From Antedon mediterranea (Eukaryota > Echinodermata > Crinoidea > Comatulida > Antedonidae), in the NCBI RefSeq assembly GCF_964355755.1, contig NC_092676.1, positions 20,940,288 through 21,000,287 on the forward strand: a stretch of 60,000 nt of DNA, in the 5' to 3' direction. The position numbers were made by a program, and so were the translations under genes. Positions 43,426-56,093 of the stretch are shown here, in pieces. Under the pieces are notes generated by a model that was not told the DNA's origin, made no database searches, and saw only the letters and a program-made list of their open reading frames with translations. The stretch's first letter is position 1. Every line of letters starts with the position of its first letter.

Positions 43426-44230
43426 TTAGTCGCGTGGAAGCGACTCTATAGTTCACTATGTCGGTCGGTTGGTCGGTCTGTCTGTCTGTCGGTCTGTCTG
43501 TCGGTCTGTCGGTCCGGTATCACTATGCGTTTTATCGCTTTCTGACCTTATCTTGATATCAGTTTAATCTAGCTAGGTCAATTTTTCACAGTATATTCCT
43601 TATGGCCAGGAATCAATGTGGTTATGTTTTCACGGTGCGCAATAAAAAATCACGCGGTCTACGCACGATTTAACGAAATCTCGTTTGTAATCATATCTTC
43701 ACAACCATGAATCACAATTAAATAAAATTTGGTACTCATAAATTTCAGGACATAAATCATCATATGGCAATACAATTACGTGCGTAGCGCATGTAACGCA
43801 TGCGTACGCGCACTTAAAATTTTCAAAATTTATTTTCGATGAAATAAGAGTACGTTTCAGGCCATTTTAAGCGTTTACAAAATTGCCATGAGTGCGCATA
43901 TTTTTGCGCGCGCACTGCGCGTTAAATGTTGTTGCGCACTCTTTTTGCCCGATTTCTGTTTTCTTGACTTACTTTTCAACTCGAAATTACGTTATACGAG
44001 CACGTCAAAAGTGACAGGCTACGCACGTGTAAATTAAAAAAATATAAATGTTTTTAACATTTCAACATTTTTAAACATGTTCAGTAATTTCGGTCAGTAT
44101 AGTTCACTATGTCGCTCGGTCGGTTTGTCTGTCGGTCTGTCTGTCTGTCGGTCTGTCTGTCGGTCTGTCTGTCGGTCTGTCGGTCTGTCTGTCGGTCCGG
44201 TATCACTATGCATTGTAGCACGCGACTTAA
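43426..44230. mobile_element. Repeat element with TTAGTCGCGTG ends and GTCGGTCTGTCT tracts
   Basis: Starts TTAGTCGCGTG and ends CACGCGACTTAA, about 805 bp apart. Just inside each end, and in the same orientation, lies ATAGTTCACTATGTCG followed by a (GTCGGTCTGTCT)-type tract (43456-43515 and 44109-44197) and GGTCCGGTATCACTATGC. The middle 550 bp is rich in CpG (GCGCATATTTTTGCGCGCG). No protein is seen. It is probably a non-autonomous element or a pair of elements in direct orientation. Confidence 0.5.
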
Positions 44231-44842
44231 TGGCTGTTGGCCTTGTTTTATTTGTGAAGTTATTAATTAACCGATTTTCTTGAATTTTAATAGGTATGTT
44301 CTGTAAGTATATACCTATTTACACCAACATTTTGAATGATAACTTGAAAATTTTCGGTGCTATAGTGCAAACAAATAAACAAAGCAAGTACTGTACTTAG
44401 TAAGTAAAATATATATATAAAACCACTCATAGTAATGATTACTGAATAATTATTATGCATTTAATACACGCCAAATCAATAAAGATACAATAGCGCCCTC
44501 TAACGGAATTCTTTATTAACTTAATTGAGTTGGTAAGCGTAAAGCACACTTTTGTTCGCAACAATTCACAAGTAAAACTCAACGAAACAATCTGTGATTG
44601 AAACTCGTCGTTGGAAAAGTATTAGGATAACAATATAGGTCAACCACCGAATCAACTACATTGTTAGCATTCATTGTTTACCCTTTCGTCACTTGTGTAC
44701 AAAGTGTGTGTGTGGCATCAAAAGAAAGTTGAAAATACAGTTTACGGAGTGGATACGTCACAGAAAGTAGCAATCTTAAATTCGAAGTCTTTTTTAAACG
44801 TAGGCCTATCGTTACAGTTTTGCGGTAACTAATCTTTTCGCG
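44231..44842. other. Upstream region of the Frizzled-Kunitz-Ig gene
   Basis: Likely contains the promoter and 5' untranslated region of the gene starting at 44843. A CRE-like TACGTCAC lies at 44754-44761 and a GT-rich tract at about 44704-44714. No TATA box is evident. Confidence 0.35.
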
Positions 44843-45187
44843 ATGGAAGTAATAACATCAGTTTGGAGAATATACTTATTAACCCTCTGCATTGGAGTGA
44901 ATTCTGCTTCAAAGAAAAATCGAAATTTAGAAACGTGTGAAGATTTAGCCGTATCAAATGTGTGTTCAGATGCTGGCTTACCATACTCTTCCACCCGTTT
45001 TCCCAATGACTTCAACCATTTCGATATACGTACGGCTGATGATGTACTTCTTGAAGAATATTTGCCACTGTTTAACTCAGGATGTTCGGAATATATCCGA
45101 CCATTTGTGTGCTCCGTATTCTTTCCCGAGTGCCGTCGTAGAAGAAGGGAAGAGAGTATAAGACCATGTAGAGAACTTTGCCAAAAG
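44843..45187 (+). CDS. Exon 1 of a secreted or cell-surface Frizzled CRD-Kunitz-Ig protein: signal peptide and first part of CRD
   Basis: The ATG at 44843 starts a hydrophobic signal peptide (about residues 1-22, SVWRIYLLTLCIGVNS). The first seven cysteines of a Frizzled-type cysteine-rich domain follow: ETC, NVC, SGC, FVC, PEC, RPC and ELC, with the FVCSVFFPEC and CRELC spacing typical of Wnt-binding CRDs. The exon ends CTTTGCCAAAAG/gtaaga after codon 115 (phase 0). Nine exons (this one plus eight at 53478-59947) join without a stop into at least 545 residues: signal peptide, CRD, Kunitz, linker, three Ig domains, then beyond the window. CRDs bind Wnts or other lipidated or protein ligands and Ig domains mediate adhesion, so an extracellular Wnt-related or adhesion role is an inference. 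Ror and MuSK also combine Ig and CRD but in a different order and without Kunitz. Confidence 0.85.
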
Positions 45188-48100
45188 GTAAGAATAACGA
45201 TTTGTCAAAACAAGGTAAAGTTAAAATTTAAGTAAAGAGATACATTTTCAGCTTCAGTTTATTTTTATTTAAAAACACACTGTACAGCAAAATAGTCTAT
45301 ATTTATTTGTCATCCACTATTACTTACGAACTTGCAATCAATTACATTATTTAGGCCTACTATTTTGATATAGGGCAGTACTGTTAGTTGCCTTTTGACT
45401 GCCTTTTTAGCTGTTCCATCAACAATGTTCTGTATGTTTAAATACTATAGCTTTAGTTTATTTTAGTTTAGTACTGGAGTTTTCTCACTATGTAAATATT
45501 GTGGAATATTTTATTATAGGCCTACTGATATGTTGTGCAATAACGAATATAGGCCTATAGGAATATAGGCCTATGTAATTTTAATGTTCAACTTGTAAGC
45601 GTATGGTAACTACTTGAAATGTGACGGATAAAACAAGAACCTTTTCTGACAATATGCAAATAGAACAGTTATTGCATTCATTACTGAGCACAAAGACAAG
45701 AGTGTTTAGTTCTAACAAAACGAATTAAGAGCCACTTAAGTGAAGTGGAAATGGGTCCGTTGTTTGCACACCCTCTGCGTTTAATTGGTTTCACTAATTA
45801 GGTACTTTAATTCTTTAGACTTTAACTCATGAAACGGTGAGTGTTTTTTCCCTATTGAGATTGCATAAAGGCGTGTTTTACTTCAAATCAGGTGGGTTTC
45901 CCAAGTCAGAAATTGGAAACTTCAAAGACTGGTCAACTTTTGTCCTCCATGATTCAACAAAATATCTAGACTACTTTATTTAGACATCATGGTTTATTAA
46001 TATCGTATACAGTCTAAATGTACCAGAGCTATTTCAATTATTTCCATGATGGATGTTCTAAACGCGATACTGAGTAACATTACTTTTTTTTTGTGGAAAA
46101 ATTGAACAAATGAACCTTTTTTTAATGGTACTGTTTAATCTTTTCTCACACACCCAAATAACGAGACGTCTTTGTTTTTATGACATAAGGTTAGAATTAG
46201 GTTATAATAAAACATCATAACAATTTCTGTTAATGGATTTAACCGCATATTTAAAAGCTACAAAATAAAAGTTCACCTATAAACCTGAGCAAAGTAATAA
46301 CATGTGTTTAGATGTAATTTTGTTATTCGCATATATTTGCTACCAAAACTCCTATGTCAAGGACTGTATGGCCGTACATTGCCATAAAATATAATGAATT
46401 AATTGAATATCAAGATAGGCAGAAAATGTTTAGCTGTGTACTGCGTGTTAGACAAGAACTAATTGTTGTGTGAATTTGTAGGTGAGAAACAAACAATAGT
46501 TTTTTCTGATAAATAAAATTTAATATAAAAATATTAATATTTAAAATAACTATTATTACTTGATGTTTCGATCTCCTGTCATTTGCATAAAGATTTAAAA
46601 CCCCAGCGTTTTGTCAACTCAAGATAAAACATTGTTTGTAGAAATACCAGAATCTAACAGTAATTGATTTCGACACGAAACACGTTCCGCTGTCAAGAGA
46701 GTTAGCTTTAAGGGCTGTGCTTACCAATTAAACAATTGCCTTTTATTGGGACTATTGTCAAGGGGTACTTTTCATTTGAACGAACTGTACTTAAGGGGGG
46801 TTAAGTTTAATTACTTGTCAGGGCCAAATTATTTCGCACCACCTCCCCGGTTCCACTACAAGCGTCACCATCTCTGAGAAAGTTTATTACAGATATAAAT
46901 ATACTTTGATTTAAATTCCCAGACAACAGTCAATTATAACACATATTGTTATTTATTTAAAAAAATGATAATACTGACTGTGGTATACAATTTACACTTG
47001 TAAACAATGCGGATTTGAACGCGATATTATTGGTTCACACTGAGTTATTTTGAACTAGACATGTATTAAATATATATTTATTATTTATGAGTTAGTTTGA
47101 CTTTGAATATTTGTACTATTCATGGTGTGAACATGATTTATGTTTTGAACTATGATAAACAACATAATATACATGAACGAAAGAAATACATGATATGATT
47201 TAGATACATTATACCAACTTGAGATGTGAATGGTGAGAATGACTCTAATGACTGGGTATACCACTGGCCCTTGCTGGGATAGAAATTCTCCGGGGGTCTT
47301 AATTCAGCACCAATTGGAAGCTTAGGAAACATCTTTAAAAATCTAAATTGTTATTGTCATGTTTAGAGCATGAACCACTTCAGCGAATTTGTATTTAAAT
47401 CACAACTGAAATTTATAAAACATTAGGCCTATATAAGCTCATAACATTATACACATTAAACACGGGTAACATTATTACCATTTTGTGTGATGTCAATCAA
47501 AACAAGTGTAACGTAACATATTCAATTAAACAAATAAGCAACAGTTTGTGGTGATAAAATGAGTGTAAATTTGTTTTCATTGCTCAGGTGTGTTATTTAA
47601 CGGTAAATTTAACTTCATTTTACACAAGAGATAAAAATCACTGAACTATCATAATGAATCATGGGATGGTTTATGATATAGTAATTGATATTGGGAGAAT
47701 AATATGCATTGTTATACATTTATTAAATATAGTTAGAGACACGTCATTTGGGTTGGATACACACGCCCATTAAGTCATTTTGATGATGATTTTGATAATC
47801 ATGATAAATATGTGTACCTGTCCAATCTAAAGTTCGTGATGACTTCTCTTTTACCCGATTACGGCGTAAAGAAGGCTGCATTTGGCTTTCGCAAAAATAT
47901 TATTCTGAAAAATAAAATAAATAATCTGGAAAATTAGCTGAATGGCTAAAGAGAAATTAAGGGTGCCTGTTACCAGTTTGAAGTATCGGTTGTGTGTGTG
48001 TTACACAGGTCGGAGAGAGGGTAGACATTTTGGGTCATGATAAAGGTCGATGATGATGGTGATGTCGTAATGATGATAGGTCTTTAACATCATGAACGCA

Positions 48101-51100
48101 TGGTTGGAACATGGACCTAAAATTAGATTTATAGATCTATAATCTAATATATAGGTCCATAGTTGGAAACCAAACCGGTAAGACCCATGTTTCACATGGT
48201 TTTTAATGAATTCAGACCGAATAAACAACAGTGTTACTTGGCAAGCTAGTGTATTTTTTCAATCTAAGGTACTTTGTTTTATAGATTTAATTGCAGTACC
48301 TGTACACACCGTCAATATTGTCGTCTCGTTGGTCAGACAGCATGTATAGTATTAGCAATGTTAGCGAGCGGAACTAATTTGTTTGAATATGGTACTTTAT
48401 TCATCGCATTGTGCAAAGTTTTGTTGGCGTGGCGAGGATTATTGTTAATTATTGTTTACCAATCACCAAAATTAATTAAATTCATGTACATGATTAGGCT
48501 GCCAATCACGATGTTTGTTACGTGCGGTATGACATAGTTAAGTTTGTTTTCTAACACTTATTTTTTTGTTGACATTGTTGAAACAGTGGGGAATGAACTA
48601 CTTAAGTGCACTGCAAATAATAAGTCGAAAACTTAATTAAAGCGTGGCGGAGTATCAAACATAAATGACGACGCCGTCAGTTTGCTTGGTTATCGTCTAG
48701 GCCTAGGCCTATAGATATTTGAGAAAAAAAATGACTGAACAACAGAGATTATGTCTCGCTATGTACCGAAACCGTTGTAACATATATTTATCATAATACA
48801 TCAAGGAATGTTTACTGGAGGATATAAACGAATTTTATACAGAAAGCGACGACTACAGTTAGGCCTAAACTCTACTTAATTCTCAATGGCCAGCCTTATG
48901 CTTAAAAGCAGTTAGGTTGCTTTGAATATGAATCATCGGAACTTTCCGTGTGATTTAATTTTCAAAATGTTTTCTGCTGTTAAATGAGACATTTGATAAG
49001 TGCAATCTCCCCTTCCCTCCACCCTGCGTGCATACATACCGGTACCATAGGCCTACTACACAGATACAAGCAGGCCTACAATATGCACTACGCATACGTA
49101 CATTTAAATCAATACAGAATCAATCGTTTTTATTTAAGTATTCATTGTAATCCTAATAACTTAACACTTTCTCTAATTTCATATTCAGTCTTTTCAAAAC
49201 GTCATTGTTGTCTCATACAATTTCACACGCTGACTTACTTGTCTGTGGTTCCAACAACAATAGTACGTGATGTATCGAATTATACACTTATATCAAGTTT
49301 CTTGGTACAATATGTCTATATTGTATATAGAAGCTTTCTTATATTAGTGTATTGTACTGTCAAATGACATGAGGCTGATCCCAAGACATTTATTGTTAAT
49401 ATACCAAAGTTAGAACAACTTAGGCCTTACGTGTGTCTTTCAACAAGAAGCCAAATGGCCTAGAGGGTAATTCCTGAGCCGAATCTATATTCTCCTTGGT
49501 GAAACTCGTGTCCTAATTAATTTGTTGAAAGTTTGATAAACATTTACGGTAACTTGTAAATTCTTTGCTATAGGCCTATAGGCCTACTATCCAACCTGGT
49601 CTCCCTAATTTCATTGTTTATTTATATATTGAAATAGAAATGAAATGAACATTATTGAAGGATTTTCCCAAATACAGTGTACTCCATGACATGTGCCGGA
49701 AATGAAGAAGTTTTAGTTTTTCCAGTATTGTTAGTGTATGAGAAACATGTAAACCTGACCTGTATTTGGGATGCTCCGCAGAATAAAGATAAAGATATGA
49801 ACCTTTAAAATCATAGTATACCGTATTAGGTACGATTGCCAGGGAAAATACTCATGGAACTTGTACTATGTCAGTATTGACATGGGACGTGCGTCGAAAT
49901 TATATGGACCATCAAGCAACCTATGTGGGCTTCCGAATTAGTTTTCTAACTACCCCGTAAGGAAATCACATTCTTGTCATACAAGACCTGGTCTTTTGTA
50001 GATCTCTAGGCAAATATCTACCGCCCGGTCGTTACACCAGTTTAGCTAACATAACAAAACGCAAGTTTGTTTCAAGGGACGTATTTTGAACCAAGTTTGT
50101 TGCACGCTCGAATGCAATCGAAAATTAGATGTCACATCGGTCATTAATTCCAACGTATGTTGGCCTACTGGTGGTCCCTAATAAGGAGTAATATCCTTTG
50201 ATTTATATTCGTTACCATAACAATTTAAATAACCGACAACCCGACAAACGTTACCGCCACTAAGCATAACCAAAATATGGTATTTTATATTTTTAAGGTT
50301 TGTGAAACGACATATGTTCTCCATGGAAAACATTGTTTAATGTCATACCTATATTATTTTTTTATTTGTAAATGTTCAGCCGATTCTTAGTACTGTATAT
50401 TATGTATATTATATTATTAGGCCTATAGGAATATTTGTGTTTAACAAGTATTTGGTAGTAACCTAAACCTTACATGATACAGACACCACATGTGATATAA
50501 ATGAGATGCTGTTTTACTACCAGATGTGGAGATACTACAGTCGGAATCGGGTGAAATTTTCTAGATTTCGTTTGTCGTGGTATTATATTGAATCATATGT
50601 CTCGTCTTTATAACTTAATTTTCTTTTGTGTCATCCTGCCTGAAGGTTTTTGATAACGGGAATTAAAATTTAATTTTCTCGTGCCCCAGGCTGGCCATAT
50701 AGACACCAATGCTTATAGGAGTAATCCAGTATTCAAAATATATTATGTGATCGAAAAAAATACACAGTAACATTAATTCGTTTAAATTCAAAGTAAGCAA
50801 AAACCGTGTATGTGATATAATTAGATTATGGTTTGTTAGCTGTGCCCCGGTGGTCATAAGGACCATCCAGTGTGATGGTTAATATATCTCCGTTTGAATA
50901 GCAGGTACGTTTGCATTCAATCATGACGTCATAAGTGTTGGTAAAGTATAAGTAATTCTACTACAAGATTTATCCCGATTTCAGAAAAATTTCATTCCTA
51001 TAGCTTAGTTGTCGATTTTTAAATAAAGTTTGATCAGCACGAGTCTCGTTTTACGTTTTTTTTTTATTGTTAACGTATTAAGCCTAACTGTTAATTGTTG

Positions 51101-51518
51101 ACAATGAGTTACGATACATAAAATGAGAAAGAAAAAAATATTTGAATTCTTTTTCCCCTGGTTATTTGCTGTTTGTAATATGTGTATTCCTTATGTTTAT
51201 GTTATTTAAACAGTGAAATTGAAAAAAAAAATATATATCACGAGTCTTGTTAACCAAAAATATATTTCAACAACACAATAGGCCTATGTTCTGTACAACA
51301 TACAGTCTGTAGGCCTACATCATATTTACAGTTAAAAACAATCGACGCCTTTTATTTATATCGTTTCCTGTATACAGACAAAACATAATTATACTATATT
51401 GATAAACTCAGTATCGTAATAATTATGTTTTTGTAAAAGGTTAACGTTATTGAACCATAACAGAAATGTTTACAGTATGAGCGGCACTCGTTTAAGGAGT
51501 GCCGATCGAATTGCTTTT

Positions 51519-51598
51519 TAGCTCACTATGTCGGTCGGTCGGTAAACACTAAATCAAATTTGCGCACGCGACTGCAGCCATGTATATTGCCTTGTTTT
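51519..51598. repeat. GTCGGTCGGTCGG repeat-element fragment
   Basis: TTAGCTCACTATGTCGGTCG followed by GTAAACACTAAATC and GCACGCGACTGCAGCCATG. Shares its first part with the element at 43426-44230 and, in reverse, its second part with the insert at 39220-39289. Confidence 0.5.
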
Positions 51599-52424
51599 TT
51601 CTTCATTGACAAACAGAAACTGCTTTATGACAGACAACAGTAGTATTGGCCAAACAGTATAGTTGCCATAGATAATTATAGTATAATATATCTATATGGT
51701 AGTTGCAGATATACCGTTTACAAATATTCAAATATTGTTCTTATACCAATTATTAAATTTCGAGCAAAATGTATTATGAAGTTAGAAGAATATCGTAAAC
51801 TACTTTTCGTATCCTTGTATTTATATAGTTGTTAGTGATTGTCAGTGGAAAATGAAGATGTAACTGACAAGTATTTTTGGCAATTCGGCCTAAGGCATTA
51901 ACACTGAATGGATGTAACAACACAGATTAATTCCGATAGGTTTACATCTTAACCAGGTGTAGCATAGCTCCAGGTCGCTGTTTGGCTCATCTTGATCTGA
52001 TTTAAAGTAGCGTGTCAAACACTTTATCATTCTCTCTCCTCCCGCTCTCTCTCTCTCTCCCCCACTCTCAATTTTGATTTGGTATTAGCAGACAGATCTC
52101 CCTGCTTACATTACCAACTGGTAAAAGAATGTGAATTGAATTGCTTACGGTATTTCAAATTTAGCCTATATAATATAATTTACGCTTGTGCGAATCTACT
52201 TATATTTAAACCTGTTTAAACACGTTTTTGTATTGGACGTATATAAACACATAGGCGTGTATCTCAATGACATGCGATAGTCAGTTAGAATGTATCTAGC
52301 GACAGTTGCCGTATCCGGTGCTATAATATAAACCATCGGCACTAATCGGAGCTCATAACGAATATTTGAATAGATTCGCCATTTTATAGTGGAAAAACGC
52401 GCTTTACACGTGTCTTCGTAAAGA

Positions 52425-52573
52425 TTAAAGTCTGTCTATACTATCACACTTTATGTGCCCATATGTGGACATGATGATGTCATGTCACTACCATATTTAA
52501 GCATATCATCACTACCATATTTGGGCACATCACACTTTTTTGTCAAACTAGTTTGATGAGTGTAGAACTTTAA
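52425..52573. mobile_element. TTAA-type MITE, GATGTGCCCATAT family, copy 3
   Basis: TTAA at both ends (52425-52428 and 52570-52573). The left end reads TTAAAGTCTGTCTATACTATC and the right end carries the related complement. Inside are CTTTATGTGCCCATATGTGG and TTGGGCACATCACAC, plus a partly doubled CATCACTACCATATTT. More diverged than the copy at 42651-42775. It lies in intron 1. Confidence 0.6.
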
Positions 52574-53477
52574 TTTAGAGTTTAATGGATACGGTACCAA
52601 TATATCAGCAGTAAATACGTATCCATTATATGAATATCAAGTATCAACGTTACTAAAATACACCTGTGTTACGTTAATACAGATATCATTCTACTATTCT
52701 CTGTAAATACATATAGTAAGTTTATATTGTGATTATAAGGATCATAAAGTAATACTTAATTATTGCTTCAAGCTGAGGGGTTGTGACGTTTGAGATTCGC
52801 GTAACCGGCAGTGAGGCCCCGCAGAGGAATATTTGACTTATTTTCAATCGCAGTATGGCACGCCGGAAGACGACGTTGTGATGGGTGGTTCTTGTCAATT
52901 ATTTTTTATGTGAATGATGTTTAGATGTTTATGACAATTGTAAACATGATTTATGATTTTTATGTAATTCTACCATGATGATGACAACATGATGATACTC
53001 TTACAAATATTTACAATTATTTTATAGCTCCATGTCGATACCTAGAAATGAATATTTACTAATGAAATAACATGATACCAATTGAATAACAGCGTGTGGT
53101 AGTTTAAACAAAGATATGTCACGGTAATTTTATGGTAATTAAGACGGTGTCAAACACGGCTGGAAGGTTCCAAGATCGTGACAGTAAAAATAATGATAGA
53201 ATTTTGATATAATGTTGATGATCATGACAAGTTAAAAAATACAGTGCAAGTAGGGGCCTAATTAGTAGCGTTTTTGCAGAGCACAATTTTATTATTTGTA
53301 AGAGCAAAAATTATCATTTCACCTTATAGGCCTCGTGTCAAGTATTTCGTTTCCATGTTTCATGTATGTGTCAGGCCTACATTATCTTTGTACTCTTGTG
53401 ACAAGAATAAGAATAACTTAAATAGTAGATGATTACAAAGAGTAAACAGTTTTGAATCTAAGCTTTTTATTTTGCAG

Positions 53478-53625
53478 GCACGAGAAAATTGCAAACCAAC
53501 ATTTTCAAGCTATGGGCAGAGCTGGCCCGCAGTGTTTGAATGCGATAGATTTGAACCATACAAGCCAAAGAGGTCGCGGAAGAAAGGCAGTGACAACTGC
53601 TTCAACTATATGCCCCCACCACCAG
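53478..53625 (+). CDS. Exon 2: end of the Frizzled CRD
   Basis: Acceptor ttttgcag/GCACGAG, donor CCACCAG/gtaaga. Supplies codons 116-164 plus one base (phase 1). It holds the last three CRD cysteines (ENC, FEC, DNC) and the motif SSYGQSWPAVFECDRF, which matches the FGFxWPxxLxCDxFP ending of Frizzled-type CRDs. A basic patch KPKRSRKKG (about residues 144-152) precedes the last Cys, and a proline run (MPPPPG) follows it. Confidence 0.85.
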
Positions 53626-55919
53626 GTAAGATTAGACGCCACACCTGTGTCTTGTGTTTGATAGGTGTTTTGGTTTATGCAGTTGGTAAGGGGTATGTTT
53701 GGTTTTTAATACATTGTACGGGTGTTTATCCATGTTAAAATAGGGTGAAATATTGGGGTTAATAGCAATAAAGGTGATTGTATAATAAGGTGGTATAATT
53801 AAGAATTGGGTGCAGATCACTGTTATTTAGTAGGCCTAGTAATAATATTATTGATAGATATTACGTAGGCCCTATTTCGAATGCATTGCTTTAACATTTC
53901 AAGTAATTTTTTTGTGCTATTTTATAAACAATTTACAGTGTGAAAAGAACCTAATTTTTACATTAATTTAACCTCTTTTCACTGCAGAATATTATAGCCT
54001 TTTATTTTTATTTTCAATTGTTTCTTTAATTTCATTTTATTTAATACATACAGTAACAATTTGACGACGTATTTCTACATTCAGCCAAAATATTACATAT
54101 CGTGTATTTGACCTCATACAGTACAACACTATTAAACCTAAGCCATTGTAATTACTATACGTGTCGACAAGGCTGCTCTATGCCCTTATTGTTTCACCCT
54201 TCTCCTAAATCTAATAATCACGTTTATTTAATCCACCGCGGGATGTTGATTATAAAATTATTCCTTGTATATTACTTCATATAAACATCAACAGAATCGA
54301 GATGTCCCATGCGGTTTTGTAATGTAATTATATTAAGTTAAATTATAGCATTATGTCGGAATTAAATGTGATAAAACAATGTAAATTGTGTTATTTTGAA
54401 ATCAATTTATACTAGGAAAAATAACCATTTTAAACAATTTCAGGGTATGATTGTTTCAAAATTGTTAAATAAAATTGTTTTATTGATTAATAAGTTTAAT
54501 TGAAACGTTCCGCAGGCACGCAGAAGGACACTATGATAAGGTGTACTGATTAATTGAAAATTATCATCTACCTTCAGGAGGTGTCGAGGACAAGTGCTTT
54601 GTTTGCAATATCGCTATGGGGTTTTGCTAATTAGACCTACCTGAAAAAAAAACTTCAAAAAGGGCCGAAATTATAGATACACAGTTAGGAGACTTTCCAA
54701 CTGAGTTTGGGCATGGAGGTCTTTTTTATACCCCCATGGTTTGGGCAGGTTTCAATCTTTGTTGTTATAGGGCCTGAACATACAAAGTGCTTGTGGCTTA
54801 ATGCGACCTTTCTTATGAGCATGACCAGAATGACTAAGAATTGGGTGCAGATCACTGTTATTTAGTTTCTTTCCAGGATCTATTAGAGCCTTAAATATGA
54901 TGTAGACTTTTTTTTGTAATGTTCTTGTTTTTTGAGTTCGTGTTGTGTCCGTTGGATATTGTGCTCCGCCAACAGAGCAAACAGAATTTCTATGTTTTTC
55001 CTAAAACAAATGATAATAAATGATACTTGACTTGACTTGACTATTGGACTCAATAGCTGTGTACTCGCGCGGCGTGTCGTGAAAGCGAACACTCGCTATT
55101 ATTTTATATTCAATACATAATGCCTTATTGGTAAAAGGTTTCGTTTATAAATACGCATAACCAACCATTAAAAGGACCATAGGCCTACTGTAATATTATG
55201 AAATCATCTCTTAAGCGAAATATCTGTATTTGGGTGCACATGCTATTAACACGTTTAAGTTCAAAGAGTTCATTATACAAATTACCTCACCCAACGAACG
55301 AATGCAAACCCTTCCAATTTAATTTACCAAAAGTATGGAACCGATTAATACTACTGCATAACCTACTTATTGGGCGAACAAAGCAACTTCACACCCCTTA
55401 ACTTGATATTAATTCTCCAAAGCTAGGGAGATAACTCGGTCACTAAGTTGAGTTATTCAATCAATCACATTTACTTTTTTAATGTGAATACGCCTAGGCC
55501 TATACAAAAGTACTGTATATAGTCTTATACTTTTGATATCGTAACTATAACCATGAACTTGTTGGTACTCCCCAGTGTCTGCCGCGTCTCCAATTTATCT
55601 AAACAACAAAATGATAGGTTTTTCGTTTATGAAATCATAAAAATACACGACCATACAGAAGTAAGATGCGAATCTTTCGTATAAAACACATTTTTATTTT
55701 ATGAACTGACATTTGTGTTTAAGAACTGTAGCTATTTTCTAAAACTTGAAACGTATTTGGTGTTGCTAGGCCTATTAGTAATTACTATAGTCTTTTTTCA
55801 TTTATATGTAATTTTACTTTCTATGGACCAGAGATTCCGAAATAAAAGACTGAATAGAAGATTGATTATATAAATATTTAAGTTAAACCATAATCAATAA
55901 CTGCTCTTTGCTCCAAAAG
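53626..55919 (+). other. Intron 2 of the Frizzled-Kunitz-Ig gene
   Basis: Phase-1 intron. A 32-nt sequence occurs identically at 53801-53832 and 54835-54866. At 54905-55037 the text TGTGCTCCGCCAACAGAGCA ... AATAAATGATACTTGACTTGAC looks like a retroelement 3' end. The frame at 55198-55401 (FNLPKVWNRL) may be a further LINE C-terminal scrap. ACTTTCTATGGACCAGAGATTCC near 55815 is shared with 6048-6075. Confidence 0.55.
54905..55037 (+). mobile_element. Probable non-LTR retrotransposon 3' end
   Basis: GTCCGTTGGATATTGTGCTC, AACAGAGCAAACAGAATTTC and a terminal ATAAATGATACTTGACTTGA tail form a pattern I associate with LINE 3' untranslated regions. No coding part is attached. Confidence 0.35.
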
Positions 55920-56093
55920 ACTTTTGTAGCCAGCCTGCTGATATTGGACCGTGCAACAGACTGACTGGAAAGTTTTTCTTCGATGAAAATGCTCAGATAT
56001 GCCGTTCGTTTACGTACGGTGGCTGCGCTGGAAATAGAAATCGTTTCGAAACAAAAGAAGATTGTCAATCCGTTTGTATGAGACAGAAAACAG
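55920..56093 (+). CDS. Exon 3: Kunitz (BPTI-type) domain
   Basis: Acceptor tctttgctccaaaag/AC, donor AAAACAG/gtgacc, 174 nt, phase 1-1, so it is a self-contained module. Cysteine spacing is exactly C-x8-C-x15-C-x7-C-x12-C-x3-C (about residues 167-217), with GPC before the binding loop, FTYGGC and GNRNRF in the core. The residue after the second Cys (P1 by BPTI numbering) is Asn, followed by Arg. Trypsin-type inhibitors have Lys or Arg at P1, so classical trypsin inhibition is unlikely, and the domain may bind another partner. Confidence 0.92.

Larger units (their letters stand above)
45188..53477 (+). other. Intron 1 (8.3 kb) of the Frizzled-Kunitz-Ig gene
   Basis: Phase-0 intron with gtaaga and ttttgcag ends. 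It splits the CRD between Cys7 and Cys8. The interior is AT-rich with repeated AGGCCTAT palindromes, a CT-rich tract near 52030-52072, a repeat fragment at 51519-51598 and a MITE at 52425-52573. Open frames at 47150-47332 (minus) and 48274-48537 (plus) show no domain. No additional exon of this gene is needed, because the CRD is complete without one. Confidence 0.7.

Noticed and set aside
44077-44283. Frame with repeated CRSVGLSV
   Set aside because: Translation of the GTCGGTCTGTCT microsatellite.
47150-47332. 60-codon minus-strand frame beginning MFPKLPIGAELRPPENF
   Set aside because: The first half looks protein-like, but no domain, partner exon or clear splice site was found; possibly a retroelement scrap.
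48274-48537. 87-codon plus-strand frame in intron 1, starting near an acceptor-like tttaattgcag
   Set aside because: Hydrophobic but without family resemblance, and no matching donor. Inclusion would also interrupt a CRD that is already complete.
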